NCBI GenBank assembly: GCA_034436755.1 | Contig: DAOTVB010000193.1 | Coordinates: 1 to 64,000 of the forward strand | Length of the DNA stretch: 64,000 bases | Origin: CAKZQX01 sp034436755 | Lineage (GTDB): Bacteria; Chloroflexota; Chloroflexia; Chloroflexales; Chloroflexaceae | Direction of reading: 5' to 3' | Shown: positions 8,636 through 17,725 of the stretch, in pieces | Numbering within the stretch: the stretch's first letter is position 1 | Layout of the letters: each line of letters begins with the position of its first letter | Program-made: the position numbers and the translations under genes | Notes under the pieces: model-generated | Told to the model about the DNA's origin: nothing | The model's database searches: none | Seen by the model: only the letters and a program-made list of their open reading frames with translations

Positions 8636-10510
8636 TTAACGTACCACCAGCGGCAAATATATGTCGGACAGCGACCGCCGGATCAACTCTGCATTGGACT
8701 GAAAGGCGCCTTTATCCACCGGCACCCCGGCCTTCCAGTTCAGCGCGGCGGCGACCGCTTCCGGCAAGGGTTGCCCAGCCGCAATCGCAGGCGAGTCGGC
8801 TTTGAGTTGATAGGTAGCAGCCGTTGCATCAGCAAATAACGGGTTTGTTGCACCGCTCAGTTCCATGCCATGCTGCTCGAAATCCTCTGCGGCCTGAAAA
8901 TCGGCGAGCGTTGAATAGGGGGTCTGTGACTGATCGCTACACGCGGTTTTGGCCGTCCCACTGCCGGGTGTGTTATCCCAGCGAATGACATCGCGCGGCT
9001 GTTCCGGATTGGTGCGATAGTAGGCATTATAGTCAAGCGTCTGAACCAGGTTCCAATCTCCACAGAGACCACTACGCACCGTCACCAGCGCCCAGGGCCA
9101 CTCGGTAACGGTAGCATTGGAGAAGATGTTATTGACGACCAGGTTGTTGGCCGCATTTCCTGGACCCTGGGTGGCATCGCTATCGTCACGATAGTATTCC
9201 CAAATGTGCAGCGCTTCGCCATTATCGACAAAAGTGTTGTTGTAGATCCGCCCATTGGCCGAAGTACTCACCAGCACCCCGATATTATTACCAACCAGCA
9301 AATTACCCGCGATAATCGCATTGTCCGAGATCTCGAAGTGGATACCGGCATTACTGTTGTTGCGCACAATATTGCTCACAATACTGTTGTTATTCGCACC
9401 AACATCCAGCCAGATACCATTCCCGCCGTTGTCCTCGACCAGGTTATTACGAATAATCGCTCCATCGACAAAGCCAAACTTGACCGCGATATTGTTATCC
9501 GCGTTATCGAGCCCTTCAAAGCTATTGCCACGAACAATATTGTTCTCAAACAGCATAGAATGGCCGTTGGGAAAGTTGGCCCCCTTGATGCGATTAGCGC
9601 TGATTTCATTATTGCGGATGATATGACCGGAGCGATAGGTCAGCAGACCACGCTGTGAGTTGTTGATGAAGCGATTATGCTCCAGCACCGTTGCGGCCGC
9701 GCGGCTCCAGAACCCATCGCCCGCATAGTGCGTAAAGGTAAGACCGCGTATGGTGACGCCGGTCAGGTCGGCATTGCCTGTCCCATCGCCGAAATTCAAC
9801 GTAATCCGCTCGAAACCATAGGCATAGCGTGTCACTTCAACTGTTTTGCCCGCCGGATCGGTGCCGATGTAGAGCCGATTAGTACCCTCGTCCATAAAAA
9901 ACATTCCGGCAGTGACCTGTTCACGGGACGCCACTGGTGTCAGCATAACATTATCCATCCAGACCATATCAACATCACCACGGCGCAGGTTGTCAAACTG
10001 GTTGGCGGTAAAATGGTGTACCCAGGGCGTGCGCCAGACATTTCCGTCCGGAGTCCAGTCGGTGACAACCTGACTACCCTTGAGGATCGGCGTCTCATTC
10101 AGGTAGGGCTGGAGCGTGAAGTTCTTATTGAAGCGAATTTCCCCCACCCGGTAGGTACCACCGCGAAAGACAATCGTTGCCCCGCTCGGTGCTTGCCGGA
10201 GTGCCTTTGCTACCGGCCAGGGCGCATCGGGACTGGTACCACTATTGCTCAACACGCCATCAGGCGCAACAAAGTAGGCATTTTCGGGTACAGCATATGT
10301 CCTGGCCTGTGGCCCGATGGGTGAACCAGTTAGTCCGGGGCCAATGCCATGCTCCAGGGCAGCAACTGATGCTCCGCGACCAGGAATGCTACTCAGGATC
10401 AACCCCAGGCAGCAGACGATAAACCAGGCACACAGATATCGGGAAGACGCAACCGTGCGCTTTGTTAGGAAATTACGAAACCGGGTAGACCAACGAAAGA
10501 ACATAGACAT
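8636..10510 (-). CDS. Secreted right-handed parallel beta-helix protein
   Basis: Exported protein of 624 residues whose middle (about 240-480) is a run of Asn-rich coils of NosD/pectate-lyase-like type (repeats such as IIRNNxxxxNxxxGI), a fold usual for polysaccharide-acting or surface-display proteins. The N-terminus holds a basic segment and one hydrophobic stretch (CAWFIVCCLGLILSS), read as a signal peptide. The C-terminus is DIYLPLVVR, like the tail of the protein at the left edge. The frame stays open to 10684, but that extension runs into family B repeat sequence. The ATG at 10510 has GAGGAG (10522-10527) 11 bases upstream and is preferred. Substrate unknown. Confidence 0.85.
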   Translation of the reverse strand: MSMFFRWSTRFRNFLTKRTVASSRYLCAWFIVCCLGLILSSIPGRGASVAALEHGIGPGLTGSPIGPQARTYAVPENAYFVAPDGVLSNSGTSPDAPWPVAKALRQAPSGATIVFRGGTYRVGEIRFNKNFTLQPYLNETPILKGSQVVTDWTPDGNVWRTPWVHHFTANQFDNLRRGDVDMVWMDNVMLTPVASREQVTAGMFFMDEGTNRLYIGTDPAGKTVEVTRYAYGFERITLNFGDGTGNADLTGVTIRGLTFTHYAGDGFWSRAAATVLEHNRFINNSQRGLLTYRSGHIIRNNEISANRIKGANFPNGHSMLFENNIVRGNSFEGLDNADNNIAVKFGFVDGAIIRNNLVEDNGGNGIWLDVGANNNSIVSNIVRNNSNAGIHFEISDNAIIAGNLLVGNNIGVLVSTSANGRIYNNTFVDNGEALHIWEYYRDDSDATQGPGNAANNLVVNNIFSNATVTEWPWALVTVRSGLCGDWNLVQTLDYNAYYRTNPEQPRDVIRWDNTPGSGTAKTACSDQSQTPYSTLADFQAAEDFEQHGMELSGATNPLFADATAATYQLKADSPAIAAGQPLPEAVAAALNWKAGVPVDKGAFQSNAELIRRSLSDIYLPLVVR

Positions 10511-10560
10511 TGGAATAACTACTCCTCTCAGGTAGTCGCGTAGACAACCGAGTGGGGCGG

Positions 10561-10713
10561 GGCCATCTTCTCTCAAATGCAGGCTTTTGGGTAGGAACGC
10601 GCTTCTGCGCATCCGCCCGTTCGGAAGCGGGAAATGCTGTGCTGAAGGGGCGATCTCTGCCGGTTCCCTCAACCGCATTCTCATGCAATCCGGCGAAAAA
10701 GCCTATACCTGAG
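10561..10713 (-). repeat. Dispersed intergenic repeat, family B copy 2
   Basis: Reverse-strand match to 4001-4162 with the same block order (CTCAGGTATAGGCTTTT, GCCGGAT, CAGCATTTCC, GCGCAGAAGCGCG, TTGAGAGA). It lies directly upstream of the beta-helix gene, so it may contribute leader sequence. Confidence 0.8.
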
Positions 10714-10852
10714 CGGGTGCCACCTTACTCGGGCGATACGATTATGAGTGTAGTTATATGGTAAAAATGTGTCTATAGGTCTTTGGTCAGGGGCGATTAC
10801 CACTCGTACTACCTACCGGCGCGAGGATGACACAACGCACAACGCATGCAAC

Positions 10853-11164
10853 TCAATCGGTAGTCCAGAGGAAGTGCGCAAAATCAACCCGGCCGCGCGC
10901 ATCAAAATGTACTCCTTCGGCCTCCAACAAGGCTCGTTGCAACTCCGGTTCATAGACATTGCTGATATACCCCGCAGCATTGATCACGCGCCACCAGGGG
11001 ACATCGTCACCTGCCTGATCGGTACGGAGCGCATGCAGCGCATAGCCCACCAGCCGCGCCTGACCGGCCAACCCGGCCAGCGCGGCAATCCGTCCATAGC
11101 TGCTGACCTTGCCCCGGGGAATGCGCCGCACCGTGGCATAAATTGTTGTGTAGCGGTTCACCAT
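10853..11164 (-). CDS. Alkyltransferase-like protein (MGMT fold, catalytic Cys replaced)
   Basis: A 103-residue protein with the DNA-binding C-terminal domain of O6-alkylguanine-DNA alkyltransferase: IYATVRRIPRGKVSSYGRIA, the arginine-finger region and VPWWRVINAAG. In repair-active enzymes the last motif reads PCHRV with the acceptor Cys; here it is PWWRV. This marks the ATL family, which binds O6-alkylguanine lesions without repairing them and hands them to nucleotide excision repair. The start at 11164 (MVNRYTTIYATV) was chosen over the 17-residue upstream extension because family members begin here; no strong ribosome-binding site is visible. It follows the amidase gene by 34 bases. Confidence 0.88.
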   Translation of the reverse strand: MVNRYTTIYATVRRIPRGKVSSYGRIAALAGLAGQARLVGYALHALRTDQAGDDVPWWRVINAAGYISNVYEPELQRALLEAEGVHFDARGRVDFAHFLWTTD

Positions 11165-11198
11165 ACGGATGCGGACGCGCCGTAACGCGTCCCTGCCT

Positions 11199-12611
11199 TC
11201 AACTCTCCGCCTCAAGTAGCTCGGTGAGCCGGGCTACGCCCGCGCGCCGCCAGTTGCCATCCGGTGGAACGCGGGCATAGATGGTATCAAGCGCAAACGG
11301 CATTGCAACAAGCTGTTCACCGTCAATTTCGAGAAACTCTGCCCGGCCAATCGGCGCACCCAGGTTCTCTTGAATAGCATAGCGGTTGAAGAGCGCATCC
11401 TGGTCGAAGTTCTGCCCGATGCGGCTCTGGTAGAGATCATTTAAGAGCAGCGCGCGCAACTCGCGCTCCAGCGGCGGGTGTGGGTCGCCACTGTACATAT
11501 CCCGCGTCAGATCACTCAGGCGAATGATGGTGCTCCACTGACCGACCGGCGAGCAGAGGCTGTCAAGGCCAAAATGCTGGCAGGCGTAGGTTTGACCATT
11601 ACTGGTCGCAACAGGAAGGCGATGGTTGGGAGCAATCGGCACGCCAATCTCGGTCATATGCTCCAGGTAGAACTGGTGGAAGGCCCAGTCGGGACGAAAT
11701 CCATTGGCCGGATCAGCCGTGAGGAAGAGCACCTGCAGCAGCCCATCCCGGAGCGGTGGCTGCGTATTGCTCAACCGCTGCAACTGTTCCGGGTTTTCCG
11801 TGGGGGCGTAAAACAGATCCCGTCCATAGATCTCGATAAGAAATGGCGGCTGACCGGGCATATCAACAGCGCGGGCATCGCGTTCGGGAAACTCGGCCGG
11901 GGTTGGTGGCGGCGGCGCTGTCACCGCAGCTACTGGCATCCCGGTGTGCAACGAAACGGTCTCCTGGAGTACCGGCCAACCGGCGGGATAGGCCGAACCT
12001 ATCGCCCGGTATGCCAGATCAACCAGCAGTCCCCGCAGTTGTTCTGATGGCGGCAAGGGCTCAAGCCGGGGTAGCGGCTCAACCGGGGGGATGGGTGGAG
12101 GCACAAAGTTGTACACTTCTGAGACAAAGCGCGCCCAGGGAAACCCCGCCGGATCAATCTTCCGCCGTGGGGCGATATCCAGGTGGCGCACCAATTGACT
12201 CCGCGGAACGTTATACTGCCCAACCAGGCGACGGGTTAGCCAGAGTGCCGCAGCATACTGGGCCTGCGGGTAAGGATCACGTCCATTGTTCAAGTTTTCC
12301 AACTCGATCCCAACGGATACCGGATTGCAGCCGACATTATACTCGATACGCTGCCCATCGACGATCCAGGTACTCCGACCCGCGTGCCAGGCAATATTGG
12401 CATCGGCAACCATCTGGGATATTTCACCTGACTTCGTAATGTAGTAATGAATCGAGACCCTGGTCTGGGGAGTATTACCACCGCCATTGCGCAGCCAGTT
12501 ATAATCGCTGGGGAAGCGACCAGCAGTCGCATGCAACACAACCATCCGAATGCGGTCGGCACTGCCCGGCGTATAGTGCGCCCGCGTCATACCGACCTGA
12601 TTGATCTGCAT
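11199..12611 (-). CDS. N-acetylmuramoyl-L-alanine amidase-domain protein
   Basis: The N-terminal 180 residues form an Amidase_2/PGRP domain that cuts between MurNAc and the peptide stem. Zinc-ligand and active-site motifs are visible as VVLHATAG, HYYITKSGEISQMV, AWHAG and RHLDIAPRRKIDPAGFPW. A Pro-rich linker (PPPIPPVEPLPRLEPLPP) joins a 270-residue C-terminal part I do not recognise, which carries a Cys pair (TYACQHFGLDSLCSP). No signal peptide is evident, so it may be a phage-like lysin or exported by another route. The ATG at 12611 follows GGAAACGG. A 41-residue upstream extension lacks support. Confidence 0.85.
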   Translation of the reverse strand: MQINQVGMTRAHYTPGSADRIRMVVLHATAGRFPSDYNWLRNGGGNTPQTRVSIHYYITKSGEISQMVADANIAWHAGRSTWIVDGQRIEYNVGCNPVSVGIELENLNNGRDPYPQAQYAAALWLTRRLVGQYNVPRSQLVRHLDIAPRRKIDPAGFPWARFVSEVYNFVPPPIPPVEPLPRLEPLPPSEQLRGLLVDLAYRAIGSAYPAGWPVLQETVSLHTGMPVAAVTAPPPPTPAEFPERDARAVDMPGQPPFLIEIYGRDLFYAPTENPEQLQRLSNTQPPLRDGLLQVLFLTADPANGFRPDWAFHQFYLEHMTEIGVPIAPNHRLPVATSNGQTYACQHFGLDSLCSPVGQWSTIIRLSDLTRDMYSGDPHPPLERELRALLLNDLYQSRIGQNFDQDALFNRYAIQENLGAPIGRAEFLEIDGEQLVAMPFALDTIYARVPPDGNWRRAGVARLTELLEAES

Positions 12612-12781
12612 GTTCCGTTTCCTTTCCCGAATCACTTTGCTCTGCACCAGTATAGCATGCCCGACGTATCCACCCCCGATAGACAAACGTGGCGTTGTGT
12701 ACGTCCTGTTATCGTATGAACGTCCCGGACACACAGCTTTAGCACAATATCGAACCTGATGTCGTCAAAGATCAGGTGAAT

Positions 12782-13062
12782 CACAGGGTTTACGCGGTCC
12801 CTGGCCCGGCAGGGGCTTGCGTCTTGCCGCCGGCGAATCAGGCTTCCATTGGGTGAAACGTCCGGGTTGCAATCAGGCGATCCCGCGTTCGGCGGGGGAT
12901 ATCGCCTCTGGTCGGGCGGAAGATTCTCATCTTTTTCACAAAACATTTGCACAGGGTGCAAATGTTTTGTGAAAAAGATGGATCACGTACCACGCTGCCG
13001 CCGGCGAATCGGGCCGTTCATTCAGGCAAATGCCTGATTTGAATGTCCACCGCGTAGCTCGT
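12782..13062 (-). repeat. Family A elements: half-copy joined to a full copy
   Basis: A half-copy (about 12782-12872, end CACAGGGTTTACGCGGT, then GCCGCCGGCGAATCAGG) is directly followed by a reverse-oriented copy ending ACCGCGTAGCTCG at 13061. The core palindrome at 12928-12980 has perfect 25-bp arms with an AGG loop and contains CACAAAACATTTGCAC. It occupies most of the 600-base gap between the amidase and the transporter. I see no gene in the remainder (12612-12781 and 13063-13211). Confidence 0.82.
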
Positions 13063-13211
13063 ATACATGATCCAACACACCAACTGGACAAGCGCACTTC
13101 TGGCAGTATAATTGATGAGTACACAATATAAGAAATAGACGTTCGTTCATGTTTGTAGCAAATGAAGGAGTCAGCCTGAATGAGCTACTGGACCTCAAGG
13201 AGGAGGTATGC

Positions 13212-14381
13212 ATGAAGTCCACGACCACTGAACGGTGGGCTCCGTCGGAAACGGAGCCGGTTGGTACGTCACCCATGTTACCCACAGAAGCATCTGAAGT
13301 TACGACACCACAGCCGGTTGAGCCCACCCGTCCCGCACTGGTGATCTGGGTACGCAAACTCGCCTACCTGTTGCTGGGTCTGACGGTGTTTATTCTAGCA
13401 CTCCAGTTGCTCAAACAGGGAGCAGGGATATATGGTGGCAGCATTGTCCAGTTCCTGAACATCTCGTCCTTTACCAATGCACTCGGGTTTGGCTGGTTGC
13501 TGGCTTACCTCTTCCTGAGTGGCTCACCCGTGGCGGCGGTGGCAGTCTCCTTCTTTGCATCCGGGACGCTCTCGGATCTGCAAACCTTTGCGATGATTAC
13601 CGGGTCACGCCTGGGGGCTTCATTTATCGTGCTGTTCGTCGGGTTTATCTACTACCTGCGCGGGCACCAACGAACTGCCAGTATTGCCACGGGCGTGCTG
13701 GCACTATTGACAACCGCCGCGATCTATCTCCCGGCGCTGCTACTCGGCTATTATGCGTTGACCGCAAACATGTTGGGGGACTTTCAGATGCACGCGACGA
13801 CGCCCCTGGCATCAGTGATTGACATGTTAATTGTGCCCATTGTGGATAGTGCGGCCCGGCTCCTGCCTGGCTGGGCGCTCTTATGCTGTGGAATCGGGGC
13901 GCTTCTGCTGGCCTTTAGCCTGCTTGACCGGGCGCTGCCCGAGATGAATGCGGAAAATAGCGCCTTCCGGCGCATCGGGCGGCTGATCTACCGTCCCGCA
14001 GCGATGTTTGTGCTGGGCGCCGCCGTAACCGGCCTGACCCTCTCTGTTTCGGTTTCACTGGCGGTGCTGGTGCCACTATCGGCAAAGGGCTTTGTACGGC
14101 GCGAGAATATGCTGCCCTACATCATGGGGGCGAACATCACTACCTTTATCGATACTCTGATCGCGGCTCTGATTGTCGGTGGACCTGCCGCATTTACGAT
14201 TGTCCTGGTAGAGATGCTCAGTGTGACGTTGCTCTCTCTGATCGTCTTGTTCCTCTGCTATCGTCCCTTTGAGCGGGCAATTCTGCGACTCCAGGCACTT
14301 ATTACCAGGAACAACTGGACACTGGCACTATTTCTTGGAATTATGCTCGTTATTCCTGTTATTTTACTTCTGGTAAATTGA
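13212..14381 (+). CDS. Na+/Pi-cotransporter II-like membrane protein
   Basis: Integral membrane protein of 389 residues with about nine hydrophobic segments in two halves, resembling the PF02690 Na/Pi cotransporter family; the second half carries GANITTFIDTLIAALIVGG, which parallels the family's GANIGTT-type repeat motif. A 50-residue Thr/Pro-rich cytoplasmic N-terminus precedes the first segment. The ATG at 13212 sits behind AAGGAGGAGGT (13197-13207), far better than the upstream ATG. The stop overlaps the ATG of the next gene by one base (TGATG), so the universal stress protein is translationally coupled and may regulate or sense with the transporter. The substrate is inferred only from the family. 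Confidence 0.8.
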   Translation: MKSTTTERWAPSETEPVGTSPMLPTEASEVTTPQPVEPTRPALVIWVRKLAYLLLGLTVFILALQLLKQGAGIYGGSIVQFLNISSFTNALGFGWLLAYLFLSGSPVAAVAVSFFASGTLSDLQTFAMITGSRLGASFIVLFVGFIYYLRGHQRTASIATGVLALLTTAAIYLPALLLGYYALTANMLGDFQMHATTPLASVIDMLIVPIVDSAARLLPGWALLCCGIGALLLAFSLLDRALPEMNAENSAFRRIGRLIYRPAAMFVLGAAVTGLTLSVSVSLAVLVPLSAKGFVRRENMLPYIMGANITTFIDTLIAALIVGGPAAFTIVLVEMLSVTLLSLIVLFLCYRPFERAILRLQALITRNNWTLALFLGIMLVIPVILLLVN

Positions 14382-15202
14382 TGAACATCTTACTCTATGC
14401 CGGCCCGGCTCCCTGGCGCAGTCTGGTGCTGCAGTTTAGTGATCCCCTGGTGGCACAGGGAGCCACAGCCCTGACCCTGGTAACCGGTGGGGGGGACCGT
14501 TGTTACCCACTGCTGCAGCAGGCGGCCCGACAGCTTGCCATCCCTGCGCATGTTCCGGTGATGTTTCGCGCCTTGCCGGGCAATGCGCAGATGGCTATTC
14601 TGGCCGCTGCGGAGGTTCAGAACTATGACCTGGTCATTTTGGGCCGGTTTCACCAGGCGCTGACGCGCAGGTTGCCCGGCGTGCATAGCAAAACCATTGC
14701 CCAGCGTCTCGAACCGTCGGTGCTGCGCGTGCATGGCCTGGCGCGACCAATCCGGCATATCCTGCTTGCCAGTGGCGGCAATGAGCATACGCTGCAGAAG
14801 ATTGGGACAACGGCGCGGCTGGCGAAGTTGCTTGGTGCAACTGTAACCGTTTTGTATGTCTACTCACAGCAGTCCCTCTTCTTTGAAGGGTTTTCCGATC
14901 CGCAAGACGCGATCACCGAGTTTCTGGAGCGTGACGCCCCCGAAAGCCGTATGTTACGCAAAACCGTCGATATGCTGCAAAGCCGGGGCGTGACAACCGA
15001 GGTGCAGGTGCGTACTGGTCCGGTCCTCGACGAGATTCTGGCCGAGATTCATAGCGAACGCTATGAACTGTTGATCATTGGCGCCCATCGGGTTGAGAGC
15101 GCCCTCGACCGCATTCTGCTGGAGGATATTACCGGCGACCTGCTGGATCTCTGCCCCATTCCAGTGCTGGTCGTCAAGAACTGCCGGCACAACATGGGAT
15201 GA
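14381..15202 (+). CDS. Universal stress protein, tandem UspA domains
   Basis: Cytoplasmic protein of 273 residues with two Usp domains (about 1-125 and 125-270). The second has the better nucleotide-site pattern, IIGAHRVESALDRILLEDITGDLLDLCPIPVLVVK, close to the GxxG-x9-G(S/T) loop region but with Gly replaced, so ATP binding is uncertain. The first domain is degenerate. The ATG at 14381 is used; a TTG one codon earlier is also in frame. It is coupled to the upstream transporter by one-base overlap, a common pairing in which Usp domains modulate ion transporters. Confidence 0.85.
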   Translation: MNILLYAGPAPWRSLVLQFSDPLVAQGATALTLVTGGGDRCYPLLQQAARQLAIPAHVPVMFRALPGNAQMAILAAAEVQNYDLVILGRFHQALTRRLPGVHSKTIAQRLEPSVLRVHGLARPIRHILLASGGNEHTLQKIGTTARLAKLLGATVTVLYVYSQQSLFFEGFSDPQDAITEFLERDAPESRMLRKTVDMLQSRGVTTEVQVRTGPVLDEILAEIHSERYELLIIGAHRVESALDRILLEDITGDLLDLCPIPVLVVKNCRHNMG

Positions 15203-15262
15203 GATTCCAGGGTACCATAAAGATGAACCAATTTCCCGATCAGAAGGGAGGAGGGCTGTTTT

Positions 15263-16093
15263 ATGTCACATCCCACATTTGAAGAAACTGTTGACGAGCA
15301 GACGACAACTGCAGAAGCAACGCTTGACGAGCAGACGACAACCGAAGACGTTATTTTCCCACCGGGCAATCTCTGGAGCAATGAACCACCTATGGAAAGT
15401 GACCTGCATCGTCGCCAGATGGAACTGTTGATCAACTCGTTGGAGGCATACTGGCATGACCGCCAGGATTTTTATGTATCGGGCAATCTGACAATCTACT
15501 TTAGTCCGAACCAGCGCAAATCGGAACATTTCCGGGGCCCCGACTTTTTCGTCGTCCTGGGAGCCGAGCGCTATGACCGCCGCAGTTGGGTCGTCTGGCA
15601 GGAAGACGGCAAATACCCTAATGTCATCATCGAAGTCCTCTCCAAAGAAACCGCCGCAGTTGATCGCGGGTTGAAACGGGAGATCTACCAGGATACCTTT
15701 CGCACGCCGGAATATTTCTGGTTTCATCCGAATACCCTGGAATTCAAGGGGTTGTACCTGGTAAATGGCCTGTATCACGACATTACCCCGACGGAACAGG
15801 GCTGGTTATGGAGTCAGCAGTTGGGGCTCTACCTGGGCATTCACGAGCGGGTGCTGCGCTTCATCACCCCCGAGGGAACACTGGTGTTGCGCGGTGATGA
15901 ACAGGAGCGCCAGCGGGCCGAACAGGAGCGCCAGCGGGCCGAACAGGAACACCAGCGGGCCGAACAGGAACACCAGCGGGCCGAGCAGGAACACCAGCGG
16001 GCTGAACAGGCGGAACAGGAGCTTGCGCGGCTACAGGCGCAACTGCGGGCAATGGGAATTGATCCGGCGCAGTCTGATCAGCCGGAAGGGTAA
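15263..16093 (+). CDS. Uma2-family (DUF820) PD-(D/E)xK endonuclease-like protein with coiled-coil tail
   Basis: Residues 50-200 form the Uma2/DUF820 nuclease-like domain. The active-site pattern is visible as GPDFFVVLG (Asp) and PNVIIEVLSKET (Glu-x-x-x-Lys). The family is highly expanded in Chloroflexi and cyanobacteria and its role is unsettled. An N-terminal segment repeats DEQTTT twice. The C-terminus is a heptad coiled coil built from five 21-bp tandem repeats (EQERQRA/EQEHQRA). A ribosome-binding site GGGAGGAGGG precedes the ATG. A hairpin follows the stop. Confidence 0.88.
   Translation: MSHPTFEETVDEQTTTAEATLDEQTTTEDVIFPPGNLWSNEPPMESDLHRRQMELLINSLEAYWHDRQDFYVSGNLTIYFSPNQRKSEHFRGPDFFVVLGAERYDRRSWVVWQEDGKYPNVIIEVLSKETAAVDRGLKREIYQDTFRTPEYFWFHPNTLEFKGLYLVNGLYHDITPTEQGWLWSQQLGLYLGIHERVLRFITPEGTLVLRGDEQERQRAEQERQRAEQEHQRAEQEHQRAEQEHQRAEQAEQELARLQAQLRAMGIDPAQSDQPEG
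15899..16003 (+). repeat. Five 21-bp tandem repeats inside the Uma2 gene
   Basis: Five exact-phase units of 21 bases (starts 15899, 15920, 15941, 15962, 15983). Units 1-2 encode EQERQRA and units 3-5 encode EQEHQRA. Near identity within each group indicates recent slippage, so copy number should vary between strains. Confidence 0.95.
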
Positions 16094-16127
16094 TTTTACC
16101 CCGCAAGGTTGATGAGTTGACGAGGAT

Positions 16128-16150
16128 GGGCGGCAGCCTGGCTGCCGCCC
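16128..16150. terminator. Bidirectional hairpin between Uma2 and S41 protease genes
   Basis: GGGCGGCAGC (16128-16137) and GCTGCCGCCC (16141-16150) are perfect complements around a CTG loop. It lies between convergent genes. The upstream side is TTTTACC-rich but there is no long T-run. Confidence 0.65.
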
Positions 16151-16160
16151 GCCATACCTG

Positions 16161-17603
16161 CTACTCGGATGCTGTCTGATTGGCGGCCCCGTGCATGCGG
16201 CGTACTTCTTCCAGGGCTACCTGGATCTGCGGGTCGTCTATCGGATCAAACTCCCACCAATCGGCATCCACCACCCGATCCGGCTGCACACCACTGCCCT
16301 CGATCAGGCGACCATCGGGCAGGCGATACGTCAACTCCGCCAGCCAGAGCCGTGAGCCATCGAACAGATCGCGCCCGCGCAGGTTCTCAGTGTTGCCGGC
16401 ACTGGGCATACCCACAATCCGTGCCCGCCCGGTCACCTGCATACCGGCGGCAAACATCTCGGCGGCACTCACGGTTTCGGGACCAGTGATGACCACAATA
16501 GGCACCCCGACCAGTTGCGGCAGTTCTGCACCGGTGGGAATGGCAAGATCAGCACTGAAGTTTTGCCCGCTCTGGCGGCCAATCAACCCGCCATTGTTGA
16601 AAAGCGCCAGAATATTCAGCAGCATATCCACCCGCCCACCGCTGTTGGCACGGACATCAATGATCAGCCCATCGAGCGGCATCTCGGTCGCCAACTCCTC
16701 CAGGCGGGTACGCACCCGCTGGACCAGGTTCTCGGCATTGAAGGTATCCAGCCGCAGCAGACCAACCCGCGTTCCCAGCAAGATCTGCGTTTCAACTTCA
16801 AAAAATGCATCGGTCTGAATGGCACGCCGCATGACTGGTACGGTGCGCGGTATACTACCCGGCGACTGCACCGTCAAGACCACCGTGGTTCCCGGTGTTC
16901 CCCGGACGGCGCTGATCGGGCCGTGGGGACCAAAGGCCTCCGTATCGACAAAGGGAATGCCTTCAACCGCCAGAATCAGATCACGCGGTTGCAGCCCCGC
17001 CAGCGCTGCCGGCCCATCTGCGGCAACCTGAACGATCAGGCCACCCGCATCAACCGTTCGCACCAGCGCACCGATACCGCCATAGTTGAGATCGCCATTA
17101 AACCGGGCCGTTTCCGCCGCTACATCCTGCGGCGACTCAAACCGGGAATGATCATCACCCAGGCGCTCAATCATTTCGCGCAGCAGGCCATAAAACTCCG
17201 CCTCCGTCCCTGCGGCGGCAACACGCGGCGCAAACTCGGCCCGCACACCCTCCCAATCTACGCCGCCATAATCAGCATAGACATAGTTGTCGTGTACGAG
17301 TGTCCAGAGTTGATCAAACAGATCAGCGCGCTGTTCGCTCGTGAGTGGTAGCAGGGTCGGGGTCGGGCGCAGCGGAACCAGGGTTGCCGTCGGGATGGGT
17401 GTGACTGTCGGGCTCGGCGTGATTGTCGGGCTCGGCGTGATTGTCGGGCTGGGTGTAATTGTCGGGCTGGCGGTTGGGCGGAGTGTTGGCGTCGGCTGGG
17501 GTGTTGGCGTGGCCCGTACCACAAGCGACGGAACCGAAAAGCTGCATGCAGTCAGCAGCAGAGCAGTCAGCAGGATCAGCATGAGTGAGCGATGGGCATG
17601 CAT
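16161..17603 (-). CDS. S41-family (tail-specific) protease-like lipoprotein
   Basis: Exported 480-residue protein. A lipoprotein signal (LLLTAC, Cys20) is followed by a Thr/Pro linker made of TPSPTI hexapeptides (about 30-90), then a helical N-domain (100-170), PDZ domain (about 170-270, NYGGIGALV) and S41 peptidase domain (about 275-440). The nucleophile is predicted in TVSAAEMFA. The Lys found 25 residues later in C-terminal processing peptidases is Asn here (GMPSAGNTEN), so catalysis may be S41B-like or impaired. It acts outside the membrane. The start at 17603 gives the full signal peptide. Confidence 0.87.
   Translation of the reverse strand: MHAHRSLMLILLTALLLTACSFSVPSLVVRATPTPQPTPTLRPTASPTITPSPTITPSPTITPSPTVTPIPTATLVPLRPTPTLLPLTSEQRADLFDQLWTLVHDNYVYADYGGVDWEGVRAEFAPRVAAAGTEAEFYGLLREMIERLGDDHSRFESPQDVAAETARFNGDLNYGGIGALVRTVDAGGLIVQVAADGPAALAGLQPRDLILAVEGIPFVDTEAFGPHGPISAVRGTPGTTVVLTVQSPGSIPRTVPVMRRAIQTDAFFEVETQILLGTRVGLLRLDTFNAENLVQRVRTRLEELATEMPLDGLIIDVRANSGGRVDMLLNILALFNNGGLIGRQSGQNFSADLAIPTGAELPQLVGVPIVVITGPETVSAAEMFAAGMQVTGRARIVGMPSAGNTENLRGRDLFDGSRLWLAELTYRLPDGRLIEGSGVQPDRVVDADWWEFDPIDDPQIQVALEEVRRMHGAANQTASE
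17407..17475 (-). repeat. 18-bp tandem repeats encoding the Pro/Thr linker
   Basis: Three full 18-base units (17407, 17425, 17443) and a partial fourth encode TPSPTI repeats of the S41 lipoprotein linker. Slippage here would change spacer length between membrane anchor and enzyme. Confidence 0.85.
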
Positions 17604-17725
17604 AGTCAGATCACCGTTTCATCAAGGGGATAAAAGCAGTCGCGCGTTTCTTTTGTATAATACCATAGACAGCAGGCTATGCCGGTTCAACTGGAAACTT
17701 TTACTACCAAATCACCATTCAAATA

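Noticed and set aside
10511..10684. N-terminal extension of the beta-helix protein
   Set aside because: It runs into family B repeat sequence, and the ATG at 10510 has a good ribosome-binding site followed by a signal peptide.
15899..16003. CRISPR array
   Set aside because: Units are contiguous 21-mers in one reading frame with no spacers; they encode a heptad coiled coil.
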